64,000 bases of DNA from Nocardia harenae NBRC 108248 (GCF_001612885.1 NZ_BDBH01000004.1:868001-932000), one strand, 5' to 3'. Positions 1-8,152 are shown, counted from the stretch's first letter. Made by a program: numbers and translations. The notes: generated by a model from the letters alone, not told the origin.

Positions 1-330
1 CGCTGCCACGGCTTCACCGGCACCGACCTCCCCGGCGACCTCCCCCTCTTCCCTGCGATCAACCGGCACGGCCGCATCGGCGACCGCGCCATCTCCGGCC
101 GCGCCGTCGCCGAGCTGATAAAGCGGTACGCCGCGAAAGCGGGCCTCGACCCGGCACTGTTCTCCGGCCACTCCCTGCGCGCCGGCTTCGCCACCCAGGC
201 CGCGCTCGGCGGCGCCGCCGACCGCGAGATCATGCGCCAGGGCCGCTGGTCCAACCCGCGCACGGTGCACGGCTATATCCGCACCGCCGACCCGCTCGAC
301 GACAACGCCGTCACCAAACTCGGCCTCTGA
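1..330 (+). CDS. Tyrosine recombinase/integrase, C-terminal part (5' end outside window)
   Basis: The frame is open from base 1 to TGA at 328-330 and encodes the last 109 residues of a phage-integrase-family site-specific recombinase. The catalytic core is visible: HSLRAGFAT carries the H-x-L-R box, GRWSNPRTVHGYIR carries the region with the last His/Trp position (here Trp) and the Tyr nucleophile in HGYIR. These enzymes cut and rejoin DNA through a 3'-phosphotyrosine. The N-terminal core-binding part lies upstream of the window, so I cannot tell whether it belongs to an integrated element or is a stand-alone recombinase. No attachment-site repeat was found beside it. Confidence 0.85.
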   Translation, partial: RCHGFTGTDLPGDLPLFPAINRHGRIGDRAISGRAVAELIKRYAAKAGLDPALFSGHSLRAGFATQAALGGAADREIMRQGRWSNPRTVHGYIRTADPLDDNAVTKLGL

Positions 331-389
331 CGGGCCGGAACCGTCGCGCCTGCACCCAGTTGGTCGTGGCCTCCTGCACGTCCTTGCTG

Positions 390-416
390 GTTTTTGTGTG
401 TTTCCCGGATGGGTAT
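390..416 (+). promoter_or_regulatory. Candidate SigF/SigB-type promoter of the GH1 gene
   Basis: GTTT at 390-393 and GGGTAT at 411-416 are 17 bases apart, matching the general-stress sigma (SigF/SigB) promoter pattern of actinomycetes. It lies in an unusually AT-rich stretch between the recombinase and the glycosidase and would start transcription near 423-426. Assignment rests on motif match only. Confidence 0.4.
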
Positions 417-422
417 TTATAG

Positions 423-440
423 TTAGATGCGCATATCTAA
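423..440. promoter_or_regulatory. TTAGAT-N6-ATCTAA inverted repeat, candidate operator
   Basis: TTAGAT (423-428) and ATCTAA (435-440) form a perfect inverted repeat just after the candidate promoter and before the glycosidase start at 493. The MarR-family gene downstream (1839) is a natural candidate to bind it. A related palindrome (TTAGA-TC-TCTAA) sits beside the other MarR gene near 39029. Confidence 0.4.
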
Positions 441-492
441 GTACCGACATTTAGCTAATACCCGGACAGATGACCAGTTACGCTGTTCCGCG

Positions 493-1773
493 ATGCGTAT
501 CGTGGCCGTCCTCATCGCCCTGCTCCTGTTCGCTCCCCCGCAGGCCGGAGCCGAACCGGGAGCCCCCGCTCCCCTGCCCCGCGACTTCCTCTGGGGCGTC
601 GCCTCCTCCGGCTTCCAATCCGAAGGCCATGCCCCGGACAGCAACTGGGCGCGCTACGCGGCCAGGCAGCACGAGCCGTACGGCGATTCGATCGACTTCC
701 ACGGCCGCTTCCGCGAGGACATCGCGCTGGCCGCGAACCTGGGGGTGCGGGTGTATCGGATCGGGGTCGAGTGGGCCAGGGTGCAGCCACAGCCGGGGGT
801 GTGGGACGAGGCGGGGCTTCGCTTCTACGACGAGGTGGTGGCGGCGATCCGCGCGGCGGGCATGCGGCCCATGATCACCCTCGACCACTGGGTGTACCCC
901 GGCTGGCAGGCCGATCGCGGCGGCTGGGCCGATCCGGAGATGGTGCCGAACTGGCTGGCCAACGCGCGTATCGTGGTCGACCGCTATGCCGCCGCCGACC
1001 CGCTCTGGGTGACCTTCAACGAGCCCGCCGTCTACCTGCTGCGCGAGGTGCAGTACGGCACGCTCGCCGCCACCGACGTCCCGCTCATGCACGAGAAGAT
1101 CGCGCAGGCGCACCTGGCGATCTACGACCACATCCACCGGGTACAGCCGGGCGCCATGGTCACCAGCAATGTGCCCTACATCCCGGCCGCCGACGCCGCG
1201 ATCAACGGCGGCCTGCTGGCGAAGATGGCGCCCGCGCTCGACTACATCGGCATCGACTACTACTACGGCCTCTCCCCCGCCGCGCTGCGCACCCCGTACG
1301 ACTTCGAGAAGCTCTGGCAGAACCCGCTCGAGCCCGAAGGCATCTACTACGCGCTGCGGCACTACGCCAGGCAGTTCCCCGGCAAACCGCTCTACATCGT
1401 GGAGAACGGCCTGCCGACCGACAACGGCACGCCGCGCGCCGACGGCTACACCCGCGCCGACAACCTGCGCGACACCGTCTACTGGCTGCAGCGCGCGGTC
1501 GCCGACGGCATGAACCTCATCGGCTACAACTACTGGACGCTCACCGACAACTACGAATGGGGCAGCTACGCACCCCGTTTCGGGCTCTACACGGTGGACG
1601 TCCTGACCGACCCCACGCTGACCAGGCGCCCCACCGATGCCGTCCCCGCCTACACCGAGCTGATCCGCGCGAACGGCACCGCGCCCGGCTACCTGCCCAC
1701 CCGCGACCCGGCGGCGTGCTCGCTGGTCGACGGCGGGGCCAGCTGCGCCGAGCCGGTCACCGTCCCGCGCTGA
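493..1773 (+). CDS. Secreted glycoside hydrolase family 1 protein (beta-glucosidase-like)
   Basis: A 426-residue protein with a signal peptide (MRIVAVLIALLLFAPPQAGA) followed by GH1 landmarks: the N-terminal DFLWGVASSGFQSEG at about residue 31, the acid/base motif TFNEP near 174-178 and the nucleophile motif IVENG near 302-306. GH1 enzymes are retaining beta-glycosidases; both catalytic glutamates are present, so it should be active. I chose ATG 493 because it puts the signal peptide at the N-terminus; an in-frame ATG at 427 would add 22 residues and overlap the putative operator. Most bacterial GH1 enzymes are cytoplasmic, so export is slightly unusual. The substrate cannot be read from the sequence. 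Confidence 0.85.
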   Translation: MRIVAVLIALLLFAPPQAGAEPGAPAPLPRDFLWGVASSGFQSEGHAPDSNWARYAARQHEPYGDSIDFHGRFREDIALAANLGVRVYRIGVEWARVQPQPGVWDEAGLRFYDEVVAAIRAAGMRPMITLDHWVYPGWQADRGGWADPEMVPNWLANARIVVDRYAAADPLWVTFNEPAVYLLREVQYGTLAATDVPLMHEKIAQAHLAIYDHIHRVQPGAMVTSNVPYIPAADAAINGGLLAKMAPALDYIGIDYYYGLSPAALRTPYDFEKLWQNPLEPEGIYYALRHYARQFPGKPLYIVENGLPTDNGTPRADGYTRADNLRDTVYWLQRAVADGMNLIGYNYWTLTDNYEWGSYAPRFGLYTVDVLTDPTLTRRPTDAVPAYTELIRANGTAPGYLPTRDPAACSLVDGGASCAEPVTVPR

Positions 1774-1838
1774 GGCGGTCGGCCCCGCACCGCTCGGCTA
1801 GGCTGGCCCTTTCCGGGTGGTTGGAAAGGATCGCGGGG

Positions 1839-2333
1839 ATGACCGAGGAGCGCGTGCCGCAGGGAAGCGAGCGCGAGCTGTTGGAGTCCGAGATCTCCGC
1901 CGATCTGCGGGCGCTCACCGCGGTCTCGGAGCAGCTCGGGCATGTCTTCGCCCGCGCCAACGAGCTGCGGCCGACCGATTTCCGCGCGCTCATGCACATC
2001 GCGACCGCCGATATCGAGGGCAATCCGGTCACCGCGGGGCGGCTGGCCACACTGCTCGGCATCTCCACGGCCGCGGTCACCTACCTGGTGGAGCGGATGA
2101 TCGAGTCCGGGCACATCCGCCGCGACACCGACGCCGCCGACCGGCGCAAGGTGCTGCTGCGCTACGCCGACCACGGCATGGACGTCGCGCGCGGCTTCTT
2201 CACCCCGCTCGGCACCAGGACACGCGCGGCCATGGCCGCGCTGCCGGACGAGGACCTGGCCGCCGCGCACCGGGTGTTCAGCACCCTGATCGATTCCATG
2301 CGGACGCACTTCGACGAGCTCACCCGGCGCTGA
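1839..2333 (+). CDS. MarR-family transcriptional regulator
   Basis: A 164-residue winged-helix protein: RLATLLGISTAAVTYLVERMIESG is the recognition-helix region and DAADRRKVLLR the wing, both typical of MarR. ATG 1839 follows AAAGGA and the length is normal for the family. It lies 65 bases after the GH1 gene on the same strand and is probably co-transcribed or read from a short promoter. MarR dimers repress by binding palindromes and release on small-molecule binding; the TTAGAT repeat at 423-440 is a possible site. The ligand is unknown. Confidence 0.9.
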   Translation: MTEERVPQGSERELLESEISADLRALTAVSEQLGHVFARANELRPTDFRALMHIATADIEGNPVTAGRLATLLGISTAAVTYLVERMIESGHIRRDTDAADRRKVLLRYADHGMDVARGFFTPLGTRTRAAMAALPDEDLAAAHRVFSTLIDSMRTHFDELTRR

Positions 2334-2365
2334 TTCACGCCGTCGGCCGCGCCGGGGGCCGAAAC

Positions 2366-2392
2366 CCATCCGCCGCCCCCAGCCTGTCGAAT
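2366..2392 (+). promoter_or_regulatory. SigK-type promoter (CCATCC-N16-CGAAT)
   Basis: CCATCC at 2366-2371, 16 bases, then CGAAT at 2388-2392 is an exact match to the SigK promoter consensus known from mycobacteria. It points at the secreted-protein gene at 2506 (leader about 107 bases). The same element precedes sigK itself at 6651-6677, and both share tgt directly before CGAA. A separate housekeeping-like promoter is possible at 2443-2471 (TTGACG-N17-TACTGA). Confidence 0.65.
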
Positions 2393-2505
2393 TCCTTCGT
2401 TTTCCCTGGTGGCCGCCCCGCACCGGGCGAAAATCGGGTCGTTTGACGCGTCGATTTCGCGTCATTACTGAGTCACCTGTTCCGAACGACCCAGGAGGAA
2501 CGATC

Positions 2506-3000
2506 ATGACCACCACTGCCATGCGCCGCACCGCGGCCGTGCTCGCCGGCGCCGGCGCGGCTGCCGCCTGCGCCCTGCTCGCGGCGCCCGCGGCGAATGC
2601 CGACACGGCGACCTGCCCGGCGACCGGCGGCCAGGTCGCCGCCGTCACCGTCGGCGACGCCTCGTGCGCCTCGGAGAGTGTCGGCGGCTCGGCGGCGCTC
2701 GCCATCGGCACCGACGGCACGGCGGACGCCGATGCCAACGCGGCCGGGCTCTCGCTGGCCATCGCGCAGAACGGCGGCGCCGCCACGTCGGAGTCGGGCT
2801 ACCTGTCGGCCCCGGCGGCCGTCGCGGTCGGCCCCGGCGCGAGCGTCATCACCCTCGGCGTGCGGCCGGGGCTCTCGATCGGGATCGCCGGGCCCGGCGC
2901 CACCGTCGTGGTGGACGGGGTGAATCGGCCGACCTGCTCCGGCGGACTCGCCTTCGCCGGCGATTTCCAGACCTTCCAGGGTTGTCTCTCCACGCAGTAG
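2506..3000 (+). CDS. Small secreted protein, DUF6764-like, predicted SigK target
   Basis: A 164-residue protein with a Sec signal peptide ending near ALLAAPAANA, followed by an Ala/Gly-rich mature domain with four cysteines (TCPATGG, DASCASES, RPTCSGG, QGCLS) that could form two disulphides outside the cell. It resembles DUF6764-type proteins of Nocardia, whose function is unknown. ATG 2506 is preceded by AGGAGGAA. The gene is monocistronic, flanked upstream by a SigK-type promoter and downstream by a strong hairpin. In mycobacteria SigK controls exported antigens (MPT70/MPT83); this protein is not homologous to those as far as I can see, but export fits the theme. Confidence 0.75.
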   Translation: MTTTAMRRTAAVLAGAGAAAACALLAAPAANADTATCPATGGQVAAVTVGDASCASESVGGSAALAIGTDGTADADANAAGLSLAIAQNGGAATSESGYLSAPAAVAVGPGASVITLGVRPGLSIGIAGPGATVVVDGVNRPTCSGGLAFAGDFQTFQGCLSTQ

Positions 3001-3014
3001 CGCGCGGACGGCGG

Positions 3015-3044
3015 AAGGCGGGTGCCCACGTGGGCACCCGCCTT
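3015..3044. terminator. Bidirectional terminator hairpin
   Basis: A perfect 30-base palindrome (14-bp arms AAGGCGGGTGCCCA, 2-base centre) lies between the convergent genes ending at 3000 (+) and 3051 (-), so it can terminate both. Confidence 0.8.
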
Positions 3045-3050
3045 CGCTCG

Positions 3051-4508
3051 TCAGGGGGCGGTGGCCTCGGCGGCGCCGGTGATATTGCGGGCCATGCCGC
3101 CGAAGATCACCGCATGGAAGGGCGCGATGGCCTTCCAGTACAGGTGCCCGGCCAGGCCGCGCGGCTCGAAGAGCGCGCGCTGGTGGTAGACCGCGCCGCT
3201 GCCGTCCGGCTCCACCCGCAGCTCCAGCCAGGCCCGGCCCGGCACCCGCATCTCGGCGCGCAGCCGGAGCAGGTGCGGGCGCTCCAGGTACTCGACCCGC
3301 CACCAGTCCAGCGCCTCGCCCTCGCGCAGCCGGTGCGGATCGCGGCGGCCGCGGCGCAACCCGACGCCGCCGACCACCCGGTCCATCCAGCCGCGCACCG
3401 ACCAGGCCAGCGGGAACGAGTACCAGCCGTTCTCCCCGCCGATCGCCTCCACCACCGCCCAGACGGTCTGCGGGTCGGCCGCGGTGGCCAGCGAGCGCTC
3501 GTCGCGGTAGAGCGAGCCGCCGGACCACTCCGGGTCGGTGGGCAGCGGGTCCGACGGGGCGGCGCCCGCGTCGGCGTCCGACCAGCGGGTGGGGACGTCG
3601 AGGTCGCGGATCTTGGCGAGCGCGAGCTCGACCGCGCGGTCGTAGCCGATGAGCCCCTCGGCGGGGTCGGGGATGTGCTCGGCGATGGCGTGGTCGCGGC
3701 AGACCACGTCGTTGATCAGCGACTCCATCAGCGGCACCGCGATGGCGCGCGGGACCGGGGTCACCAGGTTCACCCACTGCGCGGAGAGCCACGGGGTGAG
3801 GACCGGAACAGGGACGATCACCCGGCGCGGTAGCTCGGCCACCCGGGCGTAGCGGCGCATCATCTCCAGGTAGCTGAGCACGTCCGGGCCGCCGATGTCG
3901 AAGGCGCCGCGCACCTCGGGCGCCACCTCCGCGCCGCTGGTCAGGTAGTAGAGCACGTCGCGGACCGCGATCGGCTGAATGCGGTTGCGCACCCAGCGCG
4001 GAGTCACCATGGCGGGCAGCCGCTCGGTGAGGTAGCGCAGCATCTCGAAGCTGGCCGAGCCGGAGCCGAGGATCACCGCCGCCTGCAGCACCAGGGCGGG
4101 CACCGGGCCGTCCAGCAGGATCCGGCCGACCTCGGCGCGCGAGGCCAGGTGCCGGGAGAGATCCTGCCCGGCCGGGGTGATGCCGCCCAGGTAGACGATG
4201 CGGGACAGCCCCTGCTCGTCGGCGGCGCGGACCACGAGCTCGGCGGCCTTGCGGTCGACGGTGTCGAAATCGGCGCGGGTCAGCGAGTGGATCAGGTAGT
4301 AGAGCACCTCCTGGCCGTCGAGCGCCCGCGCGACGTCGTCAGCGCTGGTGACATCGCCCTGCACCACTTCGACCTGGTCGTGCCAGGGCGCGTCGGCCAG
4401 CTTGCCGGGGGTGCGGGCCAGCACCCGGACCGTGTGCCCCGCCTTCAGCAATTCCGGCACCAGCCTGCCGCCGATGTACCCGGTCGCTCCGAACACCACA
4501 CACCGCAC
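3051..4508 (-). CDS. SDR-type NAD(P)-binding protein with DUF2867 C-terminal domain
   Basis: A 485-residue protein. The first ~300 residues are an atypical/extended short-chain dehydrogenase fold opening with GATGYIGGRLVPELL (Rossmann glycine motif) and QGDVTSADDV; the last ~160 residues match the DUF2867 domain often fused to it (YRDERSLATAADPQTVWAVVEAIGG, WWRVEYLERPHLLRLRAEMR). The family is annotated as NAD(P)H-binding oxidoreductases of unknown substrate. The start is GTG at 4508 with AAGGTG about ten bases upstream; GTG at 4499 is an alternative. It converges on the secreted-protein gene and lies 94 bases downstream of the TetR gene on the same strand. Confidence 0.85.
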   Translation of the reverse strand: MRCVVFGATGYIGGRLVPELLKAGHTVRVLARTPGKLADAPWHDQVEVVQGDVTSADDVARALDGQEVLYYLIHSLTRADFDTVDRKAAELVVRAADEQGLSRIVYLGGITPAGQDLSRHLASRAEVGRILLDGPVPALVLQAAVILGSGSASFEMLRYLTERLPAMVTPRWVRNRIQPIAVRDVLYYLTSGAEVAPEVRGAFDIGGPDVLSYLEMMRRYARVAELPRRVIVPVPVLTPWLSAQWVNLVTPVPRAIAVPLMESLINDVVCRDHAIAEHIPDPAEGLIGYDRAVELALAKIRDLDVPTRWSDADAGAAPSDPLPTDPEWSGGSLYRDERSLATAADPQTVWAVVEAIGGENGWYSFPLAWSVRGWMDRVVGGVGLRRGRRDPHRLREGEALDWWRVEYLERPHLLRLRAEMRVPGRAWLELRVEPDGSGAVYHQRALFEPRGLAGHLYWKAIAPFHAVIFGGMARNITGAAEATAP

Positions 4509-4602
4509 GCGCGTTCACCTTCCGCTCGAGGGTCCGGTTGCGCAGTCGCCGCGGACCGGGGCACCGCGCCCCTGCTGCCTTGGCTACCCGCCGCACCTGC
4601 GG

Positions 4603-5307
4603 TTACGCCCCCGCCGCGCTGTGATCCCGGCCCTGGTCAGGGCGCGGGAGCGGGCCGTCGGGGTCGAGCTCGATGCCGAGCGCGCGGAGCCGGCGATCGA
4701 GCAGCAGCCAGGACTCCGCGGTGAGCAGCTCGACCAGATCGGCCTCGGTGGTGCCGCCGTGCGCGAGCCACCAGCGCACCGAGGCGTCGATCAGCCCGAG
4801 CAGCGCGACCACCAGCCGGTCGGCGGCGGCGTGGTCGGCGTTGAAGCGCGGGATGTAGCGCCCCGCCGCCTCGGAGATCTCCGAGGCGAAGGCGCTGCCG
4901 CCGATCCTGGACTCCTCCTCGGCGCCGCGGGAGTAGTTGCGGCGCAGCAGGAATCGGTACAGGTTCGGGTGCTCGCCCGCCCAGGCGACGTGCTCGGCGA
5001 TCGGCGCGCGGATGACGTCGAGCGGGGTGCCGTCGATGGCGAGCGCGGAGCGGATGCGCTCGGTGAGCTCCTCGTGCGCGCGCCGCGCGACGGCGAGGTC
5101 GAGCTCCTCCTTGCTGGCGAAGTGCCGGTAGAAGTGCGTCCTGGCCAGCCCGGCGCGGTCGGCGATCTGGCCGGTCAGCGCATCGGGGCCGTGCTCGCTG
5201 ATGGCGGCGATGGCGGCGTCGACGAGCGCGCGGCGGCGTTCGGCGCGCACCGGGGAGGGCGCTGCGGCCCGGCGGGTGCCGGTGGTGTCGGCGCGTCCTC
5301 TGGTCAT
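4603..5307 (-). CDS. TetR-family transcriptional regulator
   Basis: A 234-residue protein with a TetR DNA-binding domain near residues 20-66 (ALVDAAIAAISEHGPDALTG, then IADRAGLARTHFYRHFASKEEL). I chose ATG 5307 because the reading frame upstream of it overlaps the operator-like repeats and has no recognisable domain. It is divergent from the acyl-CoA dehydrogenase gene, with alternating ACAGT/ACTGT half sites between them, so it probably controls itself and that gene, with a fatty-acid-derived ligand as the obvious guess. Confidence 0.88.
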   Translation of the reverse strand: MTRGRADTTGTRRAAAPSPVRAERRRALVDAAIAAISEHGPDALTGQIADRAGLARTHFYRHFASKEELDLAVARRAHEELTERIRSALAIDGTPLDVIRAPIAEHVAWAGEHPNLYRFLLRRNYSRGAEEESRIGGSAFASEISEAAGRYIPRFNADHAAADRLVVALLGLIDASVRWWLAHGGTTEADLVELLTAESWLLLDRRLRALGIELDPDGPLPRPDQGRDHSAAGA

Positions 5308-5351
5308 GCCGGGAAAGGCTAGCGCACTCGACGGCATGCAGTGACGGGCAT

Positions 5352-5391
5352 TACAGTGATGCTGGGACACACTGTACCCGTTATTCACAGT
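5352..5391. promoter_or_regulatory. Three alternating half sites, candidate TetR operator
   Basis: TACAGTG (5352-5358) and CACTGTA (5370-5376) form a perfect inverted repeat with 11 bases between them. A third half site, ACAGT at 5387-5391, repeats the pattern, giving centre-to-centre spacings of 18 and 16 bases. It lies in the 107-base gap between the divergent TetR and acyl-CoA dehydrogenase genes, suiting co-operative TetR dimer binding. Confidence 0.55.
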
Positions 5392-5414
5392 TACAGAAGA
5401 ACGAAAGGAACCCG

Positions 5415-6560
5415 ATGGCCGCCTACCGGTCCGTGTGGATGGACGACGACCTGGACGCGCTGCGCTCGCTGGCGCGCGCGTTCTACGACAGGGAGGTCGC
5501 GCCGAACATCGACAAGTACCTCGCGCAGCACCACGTCGACCGCGAGCTCTGGAACAAGGCCGGTGAGCTGGGGCTGCTGTGCCTCTCCATCCCGGAGGAG
5601 TACGGCGGCGGGGGCGGCACCTTCGCGCACGAGGCCGTGATGATCGAGGAGCAGGCCCGGGTCGTCGACACCGCGTGGGGCGCCAGCCTGCACAACGGCA
5701 TCGTGGCGCACTACCTGCTGCACTACGGCACCGAGGAGCAGAAGAAGCACTGGCTGCCCCGGATGGCCAGCGGCGAGGTGGTCGGCGCCATCGCCATGAC
5801 CGAGCCGGGCACCGGCTCGGACCTGCAGAACGTCAAGACCAAGGCGCTGCGCGACGGCGACGACTACGTCATCAACGGCTCCAAGACCTTCATCACCAAC
5901 GGCTCGCAGGCCGACCTGATCATCGTGGTCGCCAAGACCGACGTCAGCCAGGGCGCGGCAGGCATCAGCCTGGTGCTGGTGGAGGCGGACCGGGCCGGGT
6001 TCCGGCGCGGGCGGGTGCTGGACAAGATCGGGCAGAAGGGCCAGGACACCTCGGAGCTGTTCTTCGACGACGTCCGGGTGCCGGTCGCGAACCTGCTCGG
6101 CGCGGCCGAGGGCCAGGGCTTCGTGCAGCTCATGCAGCAGCTGCCGCAGGAGCGGCTGATCATCGCGGTCGGCGCGGTGGCGGGCATGGAGACGGCGCTG
6201 GAGCACACGCTGCGCTACGTCAAGGAGCGCGAGGCGTTCGGGCGGCCGGTCTTCGGCTTCCAGAACACCAAGTTCAAGCTGGCCGAGGTGGCGACCGAGG
6301 CGCGGGTGGCCCGGGTCTTCACCGACGACTGTGTGGCCAGGCACATCGCGGGCGAGCTGGACATCCCGACCGTGGCCATGGCCAAATGGTGGACCACCGA
6401 GCGCGCGCTCGCGGTGGCCAGTGAGTGCCTGCAGCTCTTCGGCGGCTACGGCTACATGACCGAGTACCCGATCTCCCGCATGTGGGCCGACAGCCGGGTG
6501 CAGATGATCTACGCGGGCACCAACGAGATCATGAAGGAGATCATCGCGCGATCGCTCTGA
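5415..6560 (+). CDS. Acyl-CoA dehydrogenase
   Basis: A 381-residue FAD enzyme of normal length that oxidises acyl-CoA to trans-2-enoyl-CoA. Visible marks are AMTEPGTGSDLQN (FAD/substrate loop), KERGxFGRP-like KEREAFGRPVFGFQNTKFKLA and the C-terminal CLQLFGGYGYMTEYPISRMW. The usual C-terminal catalytic Glu position reads IYAGTNEI, i.e. Ala, whereas QERLI near residue 246 matches the helix-G Glu of isovaleryl- and long-chain dehydrogenases; the enzyme therefore appears to be of that subtype and active (inference). ATG 5415 follows GAAAGGA. It is divergent from the TetR gene and probably controlled by it. Confidence 0.92.
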   Translation: MAAYRSVWMDDDLDALRSLARAFYDREVAPNIDKYLAQHHVDRELWNKAGELGLLCLSIPEEYGGGGGTFAHEAVMIEEQARVVDTAWGASLHNGIVAHYLLHYGTEEQKKHWLPRMASGEVVGAIAMTEPGTGSDLQNVKTKALRDGDDYVINGSKTFITNGSQADLIIVVAKTDVSQGAAGISLVLVEADRAGFRRGRVLDKIGQKGQDTSELFFDDVRVPVANLLGAAEGQGFVQLMQQLPQERLIIAVGAVAGMETALEHTLRYVKEREAFGRPVFGFQNTKFKLAEVATEARVARVFTDDCVARHIAGELDIPTVAMAKWWTTERALAVASECLQLFGGYGYMTEYPISRMWADSRVQMIYAGTNEIMKEIIARSL

Positions 6561-6650
6561 CATCGCAGTTCAGGAGCGGGCGGTCCGGCGCGAAGATCGC
6601 CCGGTTCGGTATCCCCGCCCGCGGCGGGCGAGTACATTTCAGGCCGCAAC

Positions 6651-6677
6651 CCATCCGAGCACCGAGGCATGTCGAAC
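6651..6677 (+). promoter_or_regulatory. SigK-type promoter of the sigK operon (CCATCC-N16-CGAAC)
   Basis: CCATCC at 6651-6656 and CGAAC at 6673-6677 with exactly 16 bases between, the SigK consensus. It implies autoregulation, and it puts the -10 element downstream of the ATG at 6669, so the protein start on this transcript should be ATG 6705. Confidence 0.65.
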
Positions 6678-6704
6678 GCCAGTCATGCGGACAGGGACAC
6701 GACC

Positions 6705-7370
6705 ATGACCAATGAACCGGCGTTCGCGCCGATTCGGCTGCACAGCGCCGCCACCGGGGACCAGGATCCGGCGTGCCCCGCCGACCAGGAGGGCCGCGCG
6801 GCGACCGTCGCGCAGAACCGGCAGCTCATCGCCCTGCTCGCCGCCGTCGCGGCCGGTGACCGGGATGCCTTCACCGACTTCTACCGGCACACCAGCCACC
6901 GGGTGTTCGGGCTCGCCGTGCGGGTGCTGCGCAGCCACGCCGCCGCCGAAGAGGTCACCCAGGAGGTTTACCTGCAGGCCTGGTCGATGGCGGCGCGCTA
7001 CGACGAGAGCAAGGCGAGCCCGATCGGCTGGCTCATGATGCTCACCCACCGCCGGGCGGTGGACCGGGTGCGCACCGAGCAGAACGCCGCCAGCCGGGAC
7101 TCGGTCTACGGCCACGCCCACCTGGGCCGCGCGCACGACACCGTGGCCGAGGAGGTCGGGCAGAAGCTCGACGAGCAGGCGGTGCTGCGCTGCCTGGGGA
7201 CGCTCACCGCCACCCAGCGCGAGGCGGTCGGGCTGGCGTACTACACCGGCCGCACCTACCGCGAGGTCGCCGACCACCTCGCGGTCCCGCTGCCCACGCT
7301 CAAGAGCCGGATCCGGGACGGGTTGAAACGGCTGGAGAACTGCTTGACCGGAAAGACCAGCGATGCCTGA
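6705..7370 (+). CDS. sigK: ECF RNA polymerase sigma factor SigK
   Basis: A 221-residue ECF sigma factor. Region 2 is seen in DFYRHTSHRVFGLAVRVLRS and AAEEVTQEVYLQAW, region 4 in LTATQREAVGLAYYTG and YREVADHLAVPLPTLKSRIRDGLKRL. Identity as SigK rests on overall similarity plus the RskA anti-sigma gene that overlaps its 3' end by 8 bases. I chose ATG 6705 (MTNEPAF, preceded by AGGGA) rather than ATG 6669 because the SigK-type -10 element lies between them. The protein is expected to be held inactive by membrane-bound RskA and, when released, to transcribe its own operon and the secreted-protein gene at 2506. Confidence 0.88.
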   Translation: MTNEPAFAPIRLHSAATGDQDPACPADQEGRAATVAQNRQLIALLAAVAAGDRDAFTDFYRHTSHRVFGLAVRVLRSHAAAEEVTQEVYLQAWSMAARYDESKASPIGWLMMLTHRRAVDRVRTEQNAASRDSVYGHAHLGRAHDTVAEEVGQKLDEQAVLRCLGTLTATQREAVGLAYYTGRTYREVADHLAVPLPTLKSRIRDGLKRLENCLTGKTSDA

Positions 7371-8091
7371 CACCGACCACGACGAGGCCGACCTGCTCGA
7401 CCTCGCCCCCCTCTACGCCATCGACGCCGTCGACGCGCGCGAGCGCACCGCGATCGAGGAGCGGGTCGCCCGCGCCGACGCGGCGCTCGCCGCCGAGTTC
7501 ACCGACGCGGTCGGCCGCACCCACGACGTGCTCGCCGAGCTCTCCGCGGTCGACGCCGTCGCGCCGCCGCCGGAGCTGGAGGGGCGGCTGCTGGCCGCGC
7601 TCGACCGGCTGCAGGCCGACGGTGTGCGCGAACTCCGCAGCGCGCGGCGGTTCTCCGGGAAGCAGCTGGGGTGGCTGGCCACGGCGGCCGCGGTGCTGGT
7701 GGCCGCGGTGGTCGGCGGCGCGGTGCTGGCGGGCCGGGATTCCGGGGCGCCGGACACCGGGATCACCGCGGCCGCGGTGCTGGAGCAGCCGGACGCGCGC
7801 GCCGCCACGGTGGCGGTGCCGAGCGGTGGCTCCCTCACGGTCAACTCGTCCAGCTCGCTCGGGGCGGCGGCGATCTCCTTCGCCGCCATGCCCGAGCTGC
7901 CCGCCGACCGCGACTACCAGCTCTGGATCATCCACCCCGGCGGCGAGCCGCTGCCGGACGCGGTGGTGCCGGGCTCCGGCGAGGTCATCGCCCGGTACTC
8001 GGCCGCGGACACCATCGCCGTCACGGTGGAGCCCGCGGGTGGCTCGCAGGCGCCGAGCGGGAGCCCGATCGCGGCCATGGTCATGGACTGA
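7363..8091 (+). CDS. rskA: Anti-sigma-K factor RskA
   Basis: A 242-residue single-pass membrane protein: an N-terminal cytoplasmic sigma-binding domain (LLDLAPLYAIDAVDARERTA), one membrane helix near residues 104-124 (WLATAAAVLVAAVVGGAVLAG), and an extracytoplasmic C-terminal RskA domain (MPELPADRDYQLWIIHPGG, PAGGSQAPSGSPIAAMVMD). The start overlaps the end of sigK by 8 bases, indicating translational coupling. In mycobacteria RskA is cleaved stepwise by proteases to release SigK; its C-terminal LWIIHPGGEPLPDAVVPG is the characteristic part of the family. Confidence 0.9.
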   Translation: MPDTDHDEADLLDLAPLYAIDAVDARERTAIEERVARADAALAAEFTDAVGRTHDVLAELSAVDAVAPPPELEGRLLAALDRLQADGVRELRSARRFSGKQLGWLATAAAVLVAAVVGGAVLAGRDSGAPDTGITAAAVLEQPDARAATVAVPSGGSLTVNSSSSLGAAAISFAAMPELPADRDYQLWIIHPGGEPLPDAVVPGSGEVIARYSAADTIAVTVEPAGGSQAPSGSPIAAMVMD

Positions 8092-8152
8092 CCCGTCCGC
8101 GCACGGCGCGGGAACGAACTCCTCCGGCATTCGAGACGATCTGGAGGGCGCG

